Below are positions 51,227 through 60,589 of a stretch of DNA of 64,000 nt, one piece after another. Under the pieces are notes generated by a model, which worked only from the letters and a program-made list of their open reading frames with translations, was not told the DNA's origin and searched no databases. The position numbers were made by a program, and so were the translations under genes. This stretch comes from Flavobacterium sp. ACN6 (lineage in GTDB: Bacteria > Bacteroidota > Bacteroidia > Flavobacteriales > Flavobacteriaceae): contig NZ_MRCQ01000008.1 in NCBI RefSeq assembly GCF_002304005.1, positions 62,001 through 126,000 of the forward strand. The letters are read 5' to 3'. How positions within the stretch are numbered: the first letter of the stretch is position 1; each line of letters begins with the position of its first letter.

Positions 51227-52489
51227 ATGATTTTAGAAATGAAAGTCCCATCACCAGGGGAGTCAATAAAAGAAGTTGAAATTGCAACTTGGTTAGTAAA
51301 AGACGGAGATTATGTAGAGAAAGATCAGGCTATTGCTGAAGTTGATTCAGACAAAGCTACTCTTGAATTGCCTGCTGAAATGAGCGGTGTAATTACACTA
51401 AAAGCAGAAGAAGGTGATACAGTTGCAGTAGGTGCTGTAGTTTGTTTAATTGATACAGATGCTGCAAAACCTGCAGGTGATGCACCAGCAGCTCCAGCAG
51501 CTGAAGCTCCGAAAGCAGAGGCTCCGAAAGCAGAGGCTCCGAAAGCAGAAGCTCCAAAGGCAGAAGTAAAAGCTGAAGCTCCAAAAGCAGCTCCAGCAGC
51601 AACAAGTTACGCAGCGGGAACTCCATCTCCAGCAGCAAGAAAAATATTAGACGAAAAAAATATAGCTCCAGCAACAGTTTCAGGAACTGGAAAAGGCGGC
51701 AGAATTACTAAAGATGATGCTGTAAATGCAGTACCTTCTATGGGAACTCCAACTGGTGGAAGCCGTGGATCTGAGCGTACAAAATTATCTATGCTACGTC
51801 GTAAAGTAGCAGAAAGACTAGTTTCAGCTAAAAATGAAACTGCTATGCTTACTACTTTTAACGAAGTAAACATGACACCAATTAACCAAATTCGTAACGA
51901 ATACAAAGATGCTTTCAAAGCAAAACATGGTGGTCTTGGTTTAGGTTTTATGTCATTCTTTACAAAAGCAGTTACAAGAGCTTTAGAATTATATCCAGAT
52001 GTTAACTCTATGATGGATGGTGATTATAAAATCGCTTATGATTTTGCAGACATCTCAATCGCTGTTTCTGGACCAAAAGGATTAATGGTTCCTGTAGTTC
52101 GTAATGCTGAACTTTTGACTTTCCGCGGTATTGAAGCTGAAATTAAAAGATTGGCTTTAAGAGCTCGTGACGGTCAAATCACTGTTGACGATATGACTGG
52201 TGGAACTTTTACAATCACTAACGGTGGTGTTTTTGGATCTATGTTATCTACTCCAATTATCAACCCTCCTCAATCAGGGATTTTAGGAATGCACAATATT
52301 ATTGAGCGTCCAATTGCTGTAAACGGAAAAGTTGAAATTCACCCAATGATGTACGTGGCACTTTCTTATGACCACAGAATTATCGACGGACGTGAGTCTG
52401 TTGGTTTCTTGGTTGCTGTAAAAGAAGCTTTAGAAAATCCAGTAGAATTATTAATGAATGGCGATGCTAAACGTGCTTTAGAATTGTAA
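51227..52489 (+). CDS. sucB: Dihydrolipoyllysine-residue succinyltransferase (2-oxoglutarate dehydrogenase E2)
   Basis: The E2 core of the complex, 420 residues. Lipoyl domain with lipoylated Lys in [17 protein letters not shown] near 45, an Ala/Pro/Lys/Glu linker (tandem AEAPK, about 90-120), the peripheral-subunit binding domain ([31 protein letters not shown]) near 130, and the catalytic CAT domain with [16 protein letters not shown] near 385 holding the active His and Asp. Length and context fit sucB; a terminator follows at 52519. Confidence 0.97.
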   Translation: MILEMKVPSPGESIKEVEIATWLVKDGDYVEKDQAIAEVDSDKATLELPAEMSGVITLKAEEGDTVAVGAVVCLIDTDAAKPAGDAPAAPAAEAPKAEAPKAEAPKAEAPKAEVKAEAPKAAPAATSYAAGTPSPAARKILDEKNIAPATVSGTGKGGRITKDDAVNAVPSMGTPTGGSRGSERTKLSMLRRKVAERLVSAKNETAMLTTFNEVNMTPINQIRNEYKDAFKAKHGGLGLGFMSFFTKAVTRALELYPDVNSMMDGDYKIAYDFADISIAVSGPKGLMVPVVRNAELLTFRGIEAEIKRLALRARDGQITVDDMTGGTFTITNGGVFGSMLSTPIINPPQSGILGMHNIIERPIAVNGKVEIHPMMYVALSYDHRIIDGRESVGFLVAVKEALENPVELLMNGDAKRALEL

Positions 52490-52518
52490 TCAAAAATAAT
52501 TTTCAATAGTATAATAAG

Positions 52519-52549
52519 ACCTGTTCATTTATTTGAGCAGGTTTTTTTT
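52519..52549 (+). terminator. Terminator after sucB
   Basis: ACCTGTTCA (52519-52527) pairs with TGAGCAGGT (52534-52542; one U-G), followed by a run of T. Confidence 0.85.
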
Positions 52550-52630
52550 GCTTCAAGCAATTATTTCAAACCACTTTTTCTGACTAAAAATTTCTTCTTT
52601 AAAAAATTATTTAGAATAAATAAGAATAAC

Positions 52631-52661
52631 TTGTATAATTAGCAATCAACTATTACATTTG
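52631..52661 (+). promoter_or_regulatory. Promoter of the siderophore-receptor gene
   Basis: TTG (52631-52633), 20-bp spacer, TACATTTG (52654-52661): a full match to the Flavobacterium consensus, 27 bp before the ATG. Confidence 0.65.
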
Positions 52662-52688
52662 CGCTATTAAAATCAATTCTAAATAAAA

Positions 52689-55172
52689 ATGAAATTTAAA
52701 TTTACAATTTCGCTTTTGACTTTATGCTTTATTCTGTTAACTGGAACATCTGTTTGGGCACAGCAGAAAGCAGCCGTAAAAGGTCAAATTAGTTCTAATG
52801 AAAATGAAACTGTTGATAATGTTTCTGTAGTTTTAAAAGGAACAAAAATTGGTACAAATACTGATGCCAATGGAAACTATGAAATTAAAAATCTTAAACC
52901 AGGTAATTATATTCTGAGAGTTTCTGCCGTTGGATTTACATCAAAAGAAAAAAGTATTACACTAAATAGTGGAGACGAAATAATTGAAAATTTTACTATT
53001 TCTTCAAATTCTGAACAATTAAGTGAAATTGTAATTAACGGAAATGCAAAGAAAAATACTTTTGCACGTAAAGAAACACAACAAGTTTCAAGATTACCTC
53101 TTAAGAATCTTGAAAACCCACAAGTTTACACTACAATTACAAGCGAACTTTTAAAAGAGCAAGTTGTTACAAATATTGATGACGCTTTAAAAAATGCTCC
53201 AGGATTAACACCGCTTTGGGCTTCTACAGGACGTGGAGGCGATGGAGCAGGTTATTTCTCACTAAGAGGATTTGCAGTACAGCCAACTATGATCAACGGA
53301 TTACCAGGATTATCAAACGGAGGTTTAGATCCTGCTAATATTGACAAGATTGAAGTAATCAAAGGACCATCTGGAACTTTATTTGGAAGCAGCCTTATTT
53401 CTTACGGAGGTTTAATTAACTTAACTACAAAAAAACCTTACGATCGTTTTGGAGGCGAAGTGAGTTACATTGCAGGAAGTAACGGTTTAAACAGAGTAAC
53501 TGCTGATGTTAATACTCCTGTAGATGAAGAACACAAAATTAACTTCCGTGTAAATACAGCTTACCACACTGAAAACAGTTTTCAAGATGCAGGATTCAAA
53601 AAATCATTCTTTTTTGCTCCATCATTATCTTACCAAGTAAATGACAAACTTTCGTTTTTCATTAATACGGAATTCATGAACAACAGACAAACTAATGCTA
53701 CTATGTTATTTTTAGATAGAGGCGCACCGTTAAGAGTTCATAATATTAATGAATTAGGTTATGATAACAAACGTTCTTATACTAGTAACGAGTTGGCAAT
53801 CGAAACTCCTTCGTACAACTTACAAGCTCAGATGAATTATAAATTTAATGATCAGTGGTCTTCTCAAACTGTTGTTTCAAGAGGCTCATCTTCATCTGAC
53901 GGATACTATTCTTATATATATGAGGGCACACAATTTGCTCCAGATGAGATATCTGAAGGGATTGTTTTAGCACGTTACATGAATTACCAAAATTCAACAA
54001 CGCTTACAACTGACATTCAGCAAAACTTCATTGGCGATTTCAAAATCGGAAACATGAGAAACAGAATCGTTGCTGGTTTAGATTACTTTAATAGAGGATT
54101 GATTGACAACAGTTCAAATTATGTAACAAATGGTACTATTTATATTGGTAATCTAGATGTAGCAACTGTAAACCAATACCTTTATCAAATAACTGACCCA
54201 ACTAAATATATTACAAACGGAGATAATGGAAATCTAACTAAAGCAGGAACTGACGCACTTATAGCTGATGCTGGAATTAGCATGAACAGAACAAAACAAG
54301 AAGTTTACAGTGCTTACGTTTCTGATGTATTTAACTTTACTCCTGCTTTGTCTGCAATGGCGAGTTTACGTGTGGATCGTTTTATAACTGCTGGAAATGT
54401 AGCAGTAAAATCAGACGATTTTAATCAAACTGCTTTTTCTCCTAAATTTGGTTTAGTGTACCAGCCAATTCTTGATAAAGTTTCGATTTTTGCAAACTAC
54501 ATGGATGGTTTTGCTAATTCTGCTCCTGTGACAGAAATTTTAGCTGACGGAACTAGTCGCCCTAGAACTTTTAGACCAGAGCACGCTAACCAATTTGAAA
54601 TTGGAACAAAATTAAATGTATTTAAAGATAAACTTTACGCTACATTCAGCTACTACGATATTCAAGTTAAAGATCAGGTTTACGTAGTTTACGGTGCAAC
54701 AACTCAAACTGCTTACCAAGATGGAGCACAAAGAAACAAAGGTTTTGAAGCAGAATTTGTTGCAAATCCAGTTGCAGGATTAAACATTGTAGCAGGTTAC
54801 AGCTATGTTGATGCAGTTTTAAATGCTGGAGATCCATCTTTCATAGGACACAGACCAGAAAGTTCTGGACCAAGAAACTTAGCAAATCTTTGGGCTAGTT
54901 ATAAATTCCCAGAAGGCGATTTACAAGGTTTTGGTTTAGGTTTTGGAGGTAATTATGCTGATAAAAACTTAATTATGAACAGAAATGTGGTTGGTCAATT
55001 TGCATTGCCATCTTACGCTGTTTTAAATTCATCATTATTCTACGGAACAGAAAAATACACATTAACATTAAAATTAGACAATATTGCTAATGTTGATACT
55101 TACGATGGTTGGTCTACAATTCATCCAAGAAACATGAGAACTGTTTCGGCAAGTTTCTCTTATAGATTTTAA
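52689..55172 (+). CDS. TonB-dependent receptor, ferric-siderophore type
   Basis: 827 residues: signal peptide (ending GTSVWAQ), a CarboxypepD_reg-like domain (residues 30-115, GTKIGTNTDANGNYEIKNLKPGNYILRVSAVGF), plug domain (VTNIDDALKNAPGLTPLW ... VIKGPSGTLFGSSLISYGG) and a 22-strand barrel ending ASFSYRF. The plug resembles siderophore receptors of the FhuA/FoxA type. It heads a run of iron-uptake-associated membrane genes (55232-58827), and its promoter is at 52631. The siderophore is unknown. Confidence 0.93.
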   Translation: MKFKFTISLLTLCFILLTGTSVWAQQKAAVKGQISSNENETVDNVSVVLKGTKIGTNTDANGNYEIKNLKPGNYILRVSAVGFTSKEKSITLNSGDEIIENFTISSNSEQLSEIVINGNAKKNTFARKETQQVSRLPLKNLENPQVYTTITSELLKEQVVTNIDDALKNAPGLTPLWASTGRGGDGAGYFSLRGFAVQPTMINGLPGLSNGGLDPANIDKIEVIKGPSGTLFGSSLISYGGLINLTTKKPYDRFGGEVSYIAGSNGLNRVTADVNTPVDEEHKINFRVNTAYHTENSFQDAGFKKSFFFAPSLSYQVNDKLSFFINTEFMNNRQTNATMLFLDRGAPLRVHNINELGYDNKRSYTSNELAIETPSYNLQAQMNYKFNDQWSSQTVVSRGSSSSDGYYSYIYEGTQFAPDEISEGIVLARYMNYQNSTTLTTDIQQNFIGDFKIGNMRNRIVAGLDYFNRGLIDNSSNYVTNGTIYIGNLDVATVNQYLYQITDPTKYITNGDNGNLTKAGTDALIADAGISMNRTKQEVYSAYVSDVFNFTPALSAMASLRVDRFITAGNVAVKSDDFNQTAFSPKFGLVYQPILDKVSIFANYMDGFANSAPVTEILADGTSRPRTFRPEHANQFEIGTKLNVFKDKLYATFSYYDIQVKDQVYVVYGATTQTAYQDGAQRNKGFEAEFVANPVAGLNIVAGYSYVDAVLNAGDPSFIGHRPESSGPRNLANLWASYKFPEGDLQGFGLGFGGNYADKNLIMNRNVVGQFALPSYAVLNSSLFYGTEKYTLTLKLDNIANVDTYDGWSTIHPRNMRTVSASFSYRF

Positions 55173-55185
55173 TAAAAGAATAATT

Positions 55186-55220
55186 AAAACACCTTTCTAT
55201 CATTAGAAAGGTGTTTTTTA
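55186..55220 (+). terminator. Terminator after the receptor gene
   Basis: AAAACACCTTTCT (55186-55198) and AGAAAGGTGTTTT (55205-55217) form a 13-bp stem with a T run. It covers the GTG at 55211, excluding it as a start. Confidence 0.85.
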
Positions 55221-55231
55221 AATTTAAGATT

Positions 55232-55564
55232 ATGATTACTATTGCCAGTCTTATTGTTTTTTTAGCTTTTTATACGCTTTACTATACTTCAAAAAGAGCG
55301 GTTTTGTCGTATGATTTAGGTTTTGAGAAATGGATGCAGAAAAATCCAAAACCAACAAAAATCATCGGATTAGGGCTTTTAGTTTCAGCTTATATAATGT
55401 GGTTGTTTACACAATCTTTAGGCTGCGGTACTTTGATGTTTTTTATTCAGCTAATGACAGTTGGAAGTTTGATCATCATCCTTACACCATTAAAAAAAGT
55501 AAACAGCAAAGCACTTTTGGCTCTTTTGATTATCGTTGCCTTAGTAGAACTTTATTACAATTAA
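55232..55564 (+). CDS. DUF3325-like membrane protein
   Basis: 110 residues from ATG 55232 (the upstream GTG lies in a terminator stem). Three to four TM helices (ITIASLIVFLAFYTLYY, IIGLGLLVSAYIMWLF, LMTVGSLIIILTPL, ALLALLIIVALVELYY). The size and spacing fit DUF3325, found in clusters with siderophore receptors and PepSY proteins. It is 14 bp upstream of the DUF3649-like gene. Function unknown. Confidence 0.7.
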   Translation: MITIASLIVFLAFYTLYYTSKRAVLSYDLGFEKWMQKNPKPTKIIGLGLLVSAYIMWLFTQSLGCGTLMFFIQLMTVGSLIIILTPLKKVNSKALLALLIIVALVELYYN

Positions 55565-55578
55565 AATAAATTTGACCA

Positions 55579-55881
55579 ATGCCAGCAAATTCAAAATATT
55601 TAAACCCATCCTTTTGGCCTCGTTTTACCAAAATTACTGCTGCTATTTTAGGAGGATACTTTGTTTCTGTTACTTTTCATTTGGCTTTAGCTTCTTGGTT
55701 TAGCCGTGCAGATGTTTTAATAACAATGGCTTTTACCGGTTTCATTCTTTGGGTTGCACTAATGGTCATTGCTTTCTTAGCCAAAAGCGGCTGGAAAATT
55801 TGGGGAATTTACATTCTGCTGACTTTGCTTTTTTGTCTTTTTATCTATTTGGGTCAAACTTATAATCATCCGGCGAAATAA
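55579..55881 (+). CDS. DUF3649-like membrane protein
   Basis: 100 residues with three TM helices (ITAAILGGYFVSVTFHLAL, MAFTGFILWVALMVIAFLA, IWGIYILLTLLFCLFIYLG). The pattern fits DUF3649, a family associated with iron-uptake clusters. It lies 5 bp before the PepSY gene and is probably translationally linked with it. Confidence 0.7.
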   Translation: MPANSKYLNPSFWPRFTKITAAILGGYFVSVTFHLALASWFSRADVLITMAFTGFILWVALMVIAFLAKSGWKIWGIYILLTLLFCLFIYLGQTYNHPAK

Positions 55882-55886
55882 TTTTT

Positions 55887-57437
55887 ATGAACAACCGTCA
55901 TTATAATATCTATTTTCATACACACACTGTCAGCGGAATCGTTATCAGTGTAGTTCTTTTTGTAATTTTCTTTGCTGGATCTTTTTCATTTTTTCGAGAT
56001 GAAATCATCAATTGGGAAAGAAGTGAATCTACAGCAATCACAAAAGAAATTCAGTTAGACTACGATAAAGCCCTGCAGCATTTGGATAAGAAATATATTT
56101 TGCATGGCCGAAACATTACAATTTCTAAACCTTCTACAGAAGAAAGGGTTGCCATTTACATGGAAGGAACCAAAGATACTTTGGCTCCAGCCAAACAAAA
56201 AGAAGGTCAGTTTTTCTATTTAAACACCAAAAATTTTAAATCTTTTACTTACGAAGAATCGTATTCTCTAGGTGAACTTTTATATCGTTTACATTTTTTA
56301 GCTCAAATTCCATATCCTGTTGGATATTATCTTTCTGGTTTTACAGCTTTGTTTTTCTTATTTGCAATCGTAACAGGAGTATTACTTCACTGGAAAAAAA
56401 TTGTTTCAAACTTTTATATTTTCCGTCCGAAAGAGAAATTAAAAACACTTTGGACCGATGCGCACACAGCATTAGGAATGATTGGTTTACCTTTTCAATT
56501 TGTATATGCAGTTACAGGAGCCTTTTTTATGATTAAGCTTTTAATCGTGGCACCGGCAGTAATGGCTTTATACAATGGCGATCAAAGTAAATTATATAAA
56601 GAATTAGAATACACAGATCCAGATTTTAAATTTGAAAACAAGAAACTGGCAGCTCCTTTTACTATTGACGATCTCGTTGCTAAAACAAAAAAGAACTGGT
56701 CAGATTTTGAAATTACCCGTGTCTTTATTCAAAACTATGGTGATGCGAATATGCATGTTTTAGTTGAAGGTGAACTTTTAAGCCACAAAAAATTTACTGG
56801 AATTGGAAAGGTTGTTTACCGAATTGCTGACGGAAAAGAAATTGCCAAAAAAGACCCGATCTCTCAAACGAGCTATTTAGATGTGGTCAAAAATGTTTTG
56901 TACCGAATTCACTTTGGTGATTACGGCGGATACGCTCTAAAAATCGTAAGTTTTATTCTGGGAATCATAACTTGTTTTGTAATTATTTCAGGAGTTATGA
57001 TTTGGCTGGTTGCGAGACAGAAAAATAATATGCCTGAAAAGAAAAGACGTTTCAACGCAGCAGTTGTTCGTATTTATCTGGCCATTTGCTTGAGTATGTA
57101 TCCAATTACAGCGCTCGCTTTTATTGGAAGTAAAATTTTCTACCCTTTAAGTCAGTCTAACTTGTTTACGCTTTATTTTGGAGGCTGGTTAGTACTTGCC
57201 ATTTTCTTTATCATTAAAAAGAATGATACATTTACCAATAAATTCTGTTTGATTTCAGGAAGTATTTTAGGGTTTTTAATTCCAATTACTAACGGAATTG
57301 TTTCTGGAGATTGGTTCTGGACATCATTTATGCACAACAAAATTCAGATTTTCTTTATTGATGTTTTCTGGATTTTTCTTGCTTCAATTTCACTATATGT
57401 TGCTTATCATTTAAAACCCAAAAAAGTCGTTTCTTAA
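55887..57437 (+). CDS. PepSY-associated TM protein (iron-uptake linked), long form
   Basis: 516 residues. N-terminal TM with HTHTVSGIVISVVLFVIFFAGSFSFFRDEI, two PepSY-like extracytoplasmic domains and further helices, including VIISGVMIWLVARQKN and a four-helix C-terminal block (LYFGGWLVLAIFFIIKK...). Pairs of His sit at the membrane surface (HTH, LHFLAQIP), so heme-binding ferric reductase activity like that of FoxB-type proteins is plausible. It is the third gene after the receptor; the tail is longer than usual for PepSY TM proteins. Confidence 0.85.
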   Translation: MNNRHYNIYFHTHTVSGIVISVVLFVIFFAGSFSFFRDEIINWERSESTAITKEIQLDYDKALQHLDKKYILHGRNITISKPSTEERVAIYMEGTKDTLAPAKQKEGQFFYLNTKNFKSFTYEESYSLGELLYRLHFLAQIPYPVGYYLSGFTALFFLFAIVTGVLLHWKKIVSNFYIFRPKEKLKTLWTDAHTALGMIGLPFQFVYAVTGAFFMIKLLIVAPAVMALYNGDQSKLYKELEYTDPDFKFENKKLAAPFTIDDLVAKTKKNWSDFEITRVFIQNYGDANMHVLVEGELLSHKKFTGIGKVVYRIADGKEIAKKDPISQTSYLDVVKNVLYRIHFGDYGGYALKIVSFILGIITCFVIISGVMIWLVARQKNNMPEKKRRFNAAVVRIYLAICLSMYPITALAFIGSKIFYPLSQSNLFTLYFGGWLVLAIFFIIKKNDTFTNKFCLISGSILGFLIPITNGIVSGDWFWTSFMHNKIQIFFIDVFWIFLASISLYVAYHLKPKKVVS

Positions 57438-57450
57438 AAACGTTGTTTTT

Positions 57451-57622
57451 GCCGCGAAGGCACTAAGGCACAAAGTTTTATTTTAAAGCCACAGCTTAAA
57501 AGAATTGGAAAGAACTTTTTCAAATGGAAATAGTAGATAGTATTATTACTTGAAAATAAATCTGCTGAAATCTGTAAAAAAATGCGAGTAAAAACTTTGC
57601 GACTTTGCGTTTTTGCGAGATT
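57451..57622. repeat. Intergenic repeats GCACTAAGGCACAAAG / ACTTTGCGACTTTGCG
   Basis: GCCGCGAAGGCACTAAGGCACAAAG (left) faces AAACTTTGCGACTTTGCGTTTTTGCGAG (right) across about 110 bp of AT-rich DNA. It belongs to the same general ACAAAGG/CTTTG family as 5536-5625. Confidence 0.55.
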
Positions 57623-57714
57623 TACTCTTTGCATCACATAACTGACAAACAAAATAACCCAGAATTATTTGTCCCATATAAATTTTGAGCATACTTTTAC
57701 GCTTTTAATCAAAA

Positions 57715-58827
57715 ATGGGATTCAAAACGCAAATACGTTTTCTACATAAATGGCTCGGATTAATTTCTGGGCTAATTGTTTTTATAATCAGTATTACGGG
57801 TTGTATTTTCTGTTTTCATGATGAAATAAAAGACATTACCCGAAAAGAATGGCGTTTGGTCGAACCTCAAAATAAGTCATTTATTCCACCCTCTGTTTTA
57901 GCAGCTAAAGCGAAAGAAATTGTTCCAAAGAATAACGCAAGTATGGTTGCTTATTATGGAAAAAACCGATCGGCAATTGTTTATACTTTTTCTGATACTG
58001 AAAATCTTTATCTCTATTTTAATCCTTATACAGGTAAATACTTAAAAACCGAAAATCCAGAAACTGATTTCTTTATTATTGTAGAATATATTCATTTGTA
58101 TTTACTGCTTCCAGATTATATTGGAAAACATATTATTGGCGGTGCGACTATTATATTTATTCTTTTATTGATTTCCGGAATTATACAATGGTGGCCAAAG
58201 AAAAGATCTGATATTAAAAGAAGCTTTACTGTAAAATGGTCTGCCAAATGGCGTCGTGTTAATTACGACTGGCATAATACTTCTGGTTTTTACATTTCGA
58301 TTATCGCTTTGATTTTAGCCATTACCGGACTTACTTTTACATACGAATGGGTTGGCGACGGAATTTATAAGACATTTAATTTTGGAGGTGACAAAGCAAT
58401 AGAAACAAAATTACCAGTGATTGATACAACTCAATTCAAAACAAATTCTATTACTGCTATTGATCGTGCTTTTATGGAAACTGCAAAGCTGCAGCCAAAT
58501 GCAGAAATGTTTTTCATATCAATTCCACAGCAAAAAGGAGATATTATAAGTACAGGTGCTTATCCGCGTACGTTGCGATACAATCATCAAAGCAATTACT
58601 ACTTTCATCCCAATGATGGAAAATTGATTGGAAAACAGCCTTTTGAAAATAAAACTCTCGGTCTGCAGGTAGTCGAAATGAATTACGGAATTCATACTGG
58701 GCAAATATTAGATTTACCTGGAAAAATTATTGCTTTCATAGTAAGTCTATTTGCTGCTGCTCTGCCCGTGACTGGATTTATAATTTGGTATGGAAGAAAT
58801 TACAAAAGCAAAAAAACAAAAGCATAA
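57715..58827 (+). CDS. PepSY-associated TM protein, short form
   Basis: 370 residues, typical for the PepSY_TM family: FLHKWLGLISGLIVFIISITGCIFCFHDEI at the start, WWPKKRSDIKRSFTVKWSAKWRRVNYDWHNTSGFY near 165 and FAAALPVTGFIIWYGRN at the end. Conserved His residues near the helices (LHKW, YIHLYL, DWHN, GIHTGQI) suggest heme ligation and transmembrane electron transfer to ferric siderophores. It is separated from the previous PepSY gene by repeats, so it may have its own promoter. Confidence 0.9.
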   Translation: MGFKTQIRFLHKWLGLISGLIVFIISITGCIFCFHDEIKDITRKEWRLVEPQNKSFIPPSVLAAKAKEIVPKNNASMVAYYGKNRSAIVYTFSDTENLYLYFNPYTGKYLKTENPETDFFIIVEYIHLYLLLPDYIGKHIIGGATIIFILLLISGIIQWWPKKRSDIKRSFTVKWSAKWRRVNYDWHNTSGFYISIIALILAITGLTFTYEWVGDGIYKTFNFGGDKAIETKLPVIDTTQFKTNSITAIDRAFMETAKLQPNAEMFFISIPQQKGDIISTGAYPRTLRYNHQSNYYFHPNDGKLIGKQPFENKTLGLQVVEMNYGIHTGQILDLPGKIIAFIVSLFAAALPVTGFIIWYGRNYKSKKTKA

Positions 58828-58829
58828 AA

Positions 58830-58852
58830 AAACCGTCCTAAAAGAACGGTTT
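58830..58852. terminator. Terminator between convergent genes
   Basis: AAACCGT (58830-58836) / ACGGTTT (58846-58852) with an A-tract to the left; best read on -, at the end of the MORN-like gene, and weaker on +. Confidence 0.65.
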
Positions 58853-58877
58853 AATACTATAAGAAATCTTCGTTTAA

Positions 58878-59225
58878 TTAATTTCTATTGGCTACAGCGT
58901 TTTTCTGCAGATTCTTAACGGAACTAACTTTACTGTCTACATAAGCTACTTCTGAAATATTTTTTTCATTAAAATATACCCATTTTCCTGTTTTCAATCC
59001 TTCAGCATATTCTCCTTCAACAGTTTTATTTCCGTTTTCATCATAAGATACCCAAACACCGTCCAATTTTCCATCTTTAAAAAAGCCTTCCTGCTGTATT
59101 CTGCCATTGTCAAAATAATAAGTAGCTTTTACTTTATTTCCAACAGTTTCTAATTCAGGTTTACTTTCTTGTGCTGTTAGAATTCCAGAGAATAACACAG
59201 CCGCTAAAATCACACACTTTTTCAT
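58878..59225 (-). CDS. Secreted MORN-repeat-like protein
   Basis: 115 residues: signal peptide (MKKCVILAAVLFSGILTAQ) and two to three MORN/YwqK-type repeats (YYFDNGRIQQEGFFKDGKLDGVWVSYDENGNKTVEGEYAEGLKTGKWVYF). The repeats form beta hairpins; the partner and role are unknown. A -7 box TATATTTG lies on - at 59266-59259. Confidence 0.85.
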   Translation of the reverse strand: MKKCVILAAVLFSGILTAQESKPELETVGNKVKATYYFDNGRIQQEGFFKDGKLDGVWVSYDENGNKTVEGEYAEGLKTGKWVYFNEKNISEVAYVDSKVSSVKNLQKNAVANRN

Positions 59226-59349
59226 ATCTTTAGGTATTAAATGTTATCAAATTGTAATCAAATATAGTTAATTGTTTACATTAAAAAAACTTTTAGTTAA
59301 CAATTTGGTAACATTGAATAAAAACTTAACATTGGAAAAGTTATGAAAA

Positions 59350-59379
59350 CAAAAAAACCAGCGCTCACGCACTGGTTTT
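59350..59379 (-). terminator. Terminator after the TlpA-like gene
   Basis: Stem AAAACCAG (59354-59361) / CTGGTTTT (59372-59379); on - a T run follows (complement of 59350-59357). Confidence 0.75.
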
Positions 59380-59437
59380 ACTGGTATTTTAGAAAAAAAC
59401 TATGTTTTACGATAACGTTGTAAATTCTGTAAATAAT

Positions 59438-60433
59438 TTAGTTCAATAACGAACTTAGTTGTTTATCAAGCTCAGGATCAGATGGTCTAGGAGCTTCTGA
59501 TTTTACCACATTTCCACTTGGATCAATTAAAATAAATCTCGGAATTCCAGTTACACCATAGTTAACTACAAACTCAGATTCCCAATCTTTATCTGCAAAA
59601 AGCTGTACACCTCCAAGATGTTTATCTGTTACAAACTTTTTCCATTTTTCATTGTCTTTCAACTTATCAATCGAAATACTCACAAACTCAATATTTTTTC
59701 CGTGGTACTTTTCTTCAATCTTTTGTAAATAAGGAATTTCAGCTCTACAAGGCGCACACCAAGTTGCCCAAAGATCGATGTATACATACTTTCCTTTTAA
59801 GTCAGACAATTTTGTTTTGCCTCCTTTAAAGTTTTCGTAATCAAAATCTGGAGAAACTTTTCCAACCATTTTATTTGCTTTTGCTGCTCTATCATATTCT
59901 GCAGCAGCATATTGGTGGAAACCGTCAAAACTACGCTTTAGTGCCGTTTTAAATTCTGGATCAAAATCACCTTTTTCAAGACTTTCTGTATCCGCTTTCA
60001 ATTTCGCGTCAAGTAAAGCAGTAAATTCTCCTGATTCTTTAGCAAAAGCATCTTTCTGAAAGTTTTCATCTTTTAAGGCTTGCTGCGCTAAAAAGTTACT
60101 TTCGTTTACACCTTTACCTTTATATATTATAGTCTCATCAAATTCTTTAGCATTCATAGTCAAGTTAACTTCTGAATTTGGTTTTAAATAAAGACTTGAA
60201 GATTCTGTTCCGTCCGAAAACATATAAAATCCTTGCGGCGCATCAAATGCAGCAGAAAAAACCTCTTTTTTGTTGATCGGAATTACTTGTGTGAAATTAT
60301 CTTTTCCTTTTATTACTAAAGTGTCACTGTTTCTATTTGCGATTTTAGCAGTGAATTTAATAGAGCTCTTGCTTTGACCAATAACATTCAAAGCATTAAA
60401 AATTACCAAACCTGCAACAAAAAGTTTTTTCAT
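59438..60433 (-). CDS. TlpA-like thioredoxin-family protein with DUF4369-like N-domain
   Basis: 331 residues from ATG 60433; a longer frame to 60502 is rejected because the -7 box TAGATTTG lies on - at 60467-60460. Signal peptide (ending NVIGQ), an N-terminal beta domain of the DUF4369 type (residues 25-130), a helical linker, then a thioredoxin fold with LWATWCAPCRAEIPYLQK (CAPC) near 225 and cis-Pro loop TGIPRFILIDPSG near 300. A periplasmic thiol-disulfide reductase, possibly for cytochrome maturation or oxidative repair. Confidence 0.9.
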   Translation of the reverse strand: MKKLFVAGLVIFNALNVIGQSKSSIKFTAKIANRNSDTLVIKGKDNFTQVIPINKKEVFSAAFDAPQGFYMFSDGTESSSLYLKPNSEVNLTMNAKEFDETIIYKGKGVNESNFLAQQALKDENFQKDAFAKESGEFTALLDAKLKADTESLEKGDFDPEFKTALKRSFDGFHQYAAAEYDRAAKANKMVGKVSPDFDYENFKGGKTKLSDLKGKYVYIDLWATWCAPCRAEIPYLQKIEEKYHGKNIEFVSISIDKLKDNEKWKKFVTDKHLGGVQLFADKDWESEFVVNYGVTGIPRFILIDPSGNVVKSEAPRPSDPELDKQLSSLLN

Positions 60434-60563
60434 AGGTATTAAATTAGTTTTTAGTGATCCAAATCTAAAGAATTTAAAGCTTCGTAATTTAAGAATTAAC
60501 AAAATATTTGAAATTATTCTGCATCAACTTATCACTTTACTATATTAATTTGAATTTTGTGTT

Positions 60564-60571
60564 TACTTTTG
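60564..60571 (+). promoter_or_regulatory. -7 box of aspS
   Basis: TACTTTTG, 19 bp before the aspS ATG. It lies inside the longer open frame from 60557, ruling that start out. Confidence 0.5.
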
Positions 60572-60589
60572 CAGTCTAAAATTTGCATC

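Noticed and set aside
51393..51674. A Leu-rich 93-codon frame on - within sucB
   Set aside because: It is the antisense image of the Ala/Pro/Glu/Lys linker repeat.
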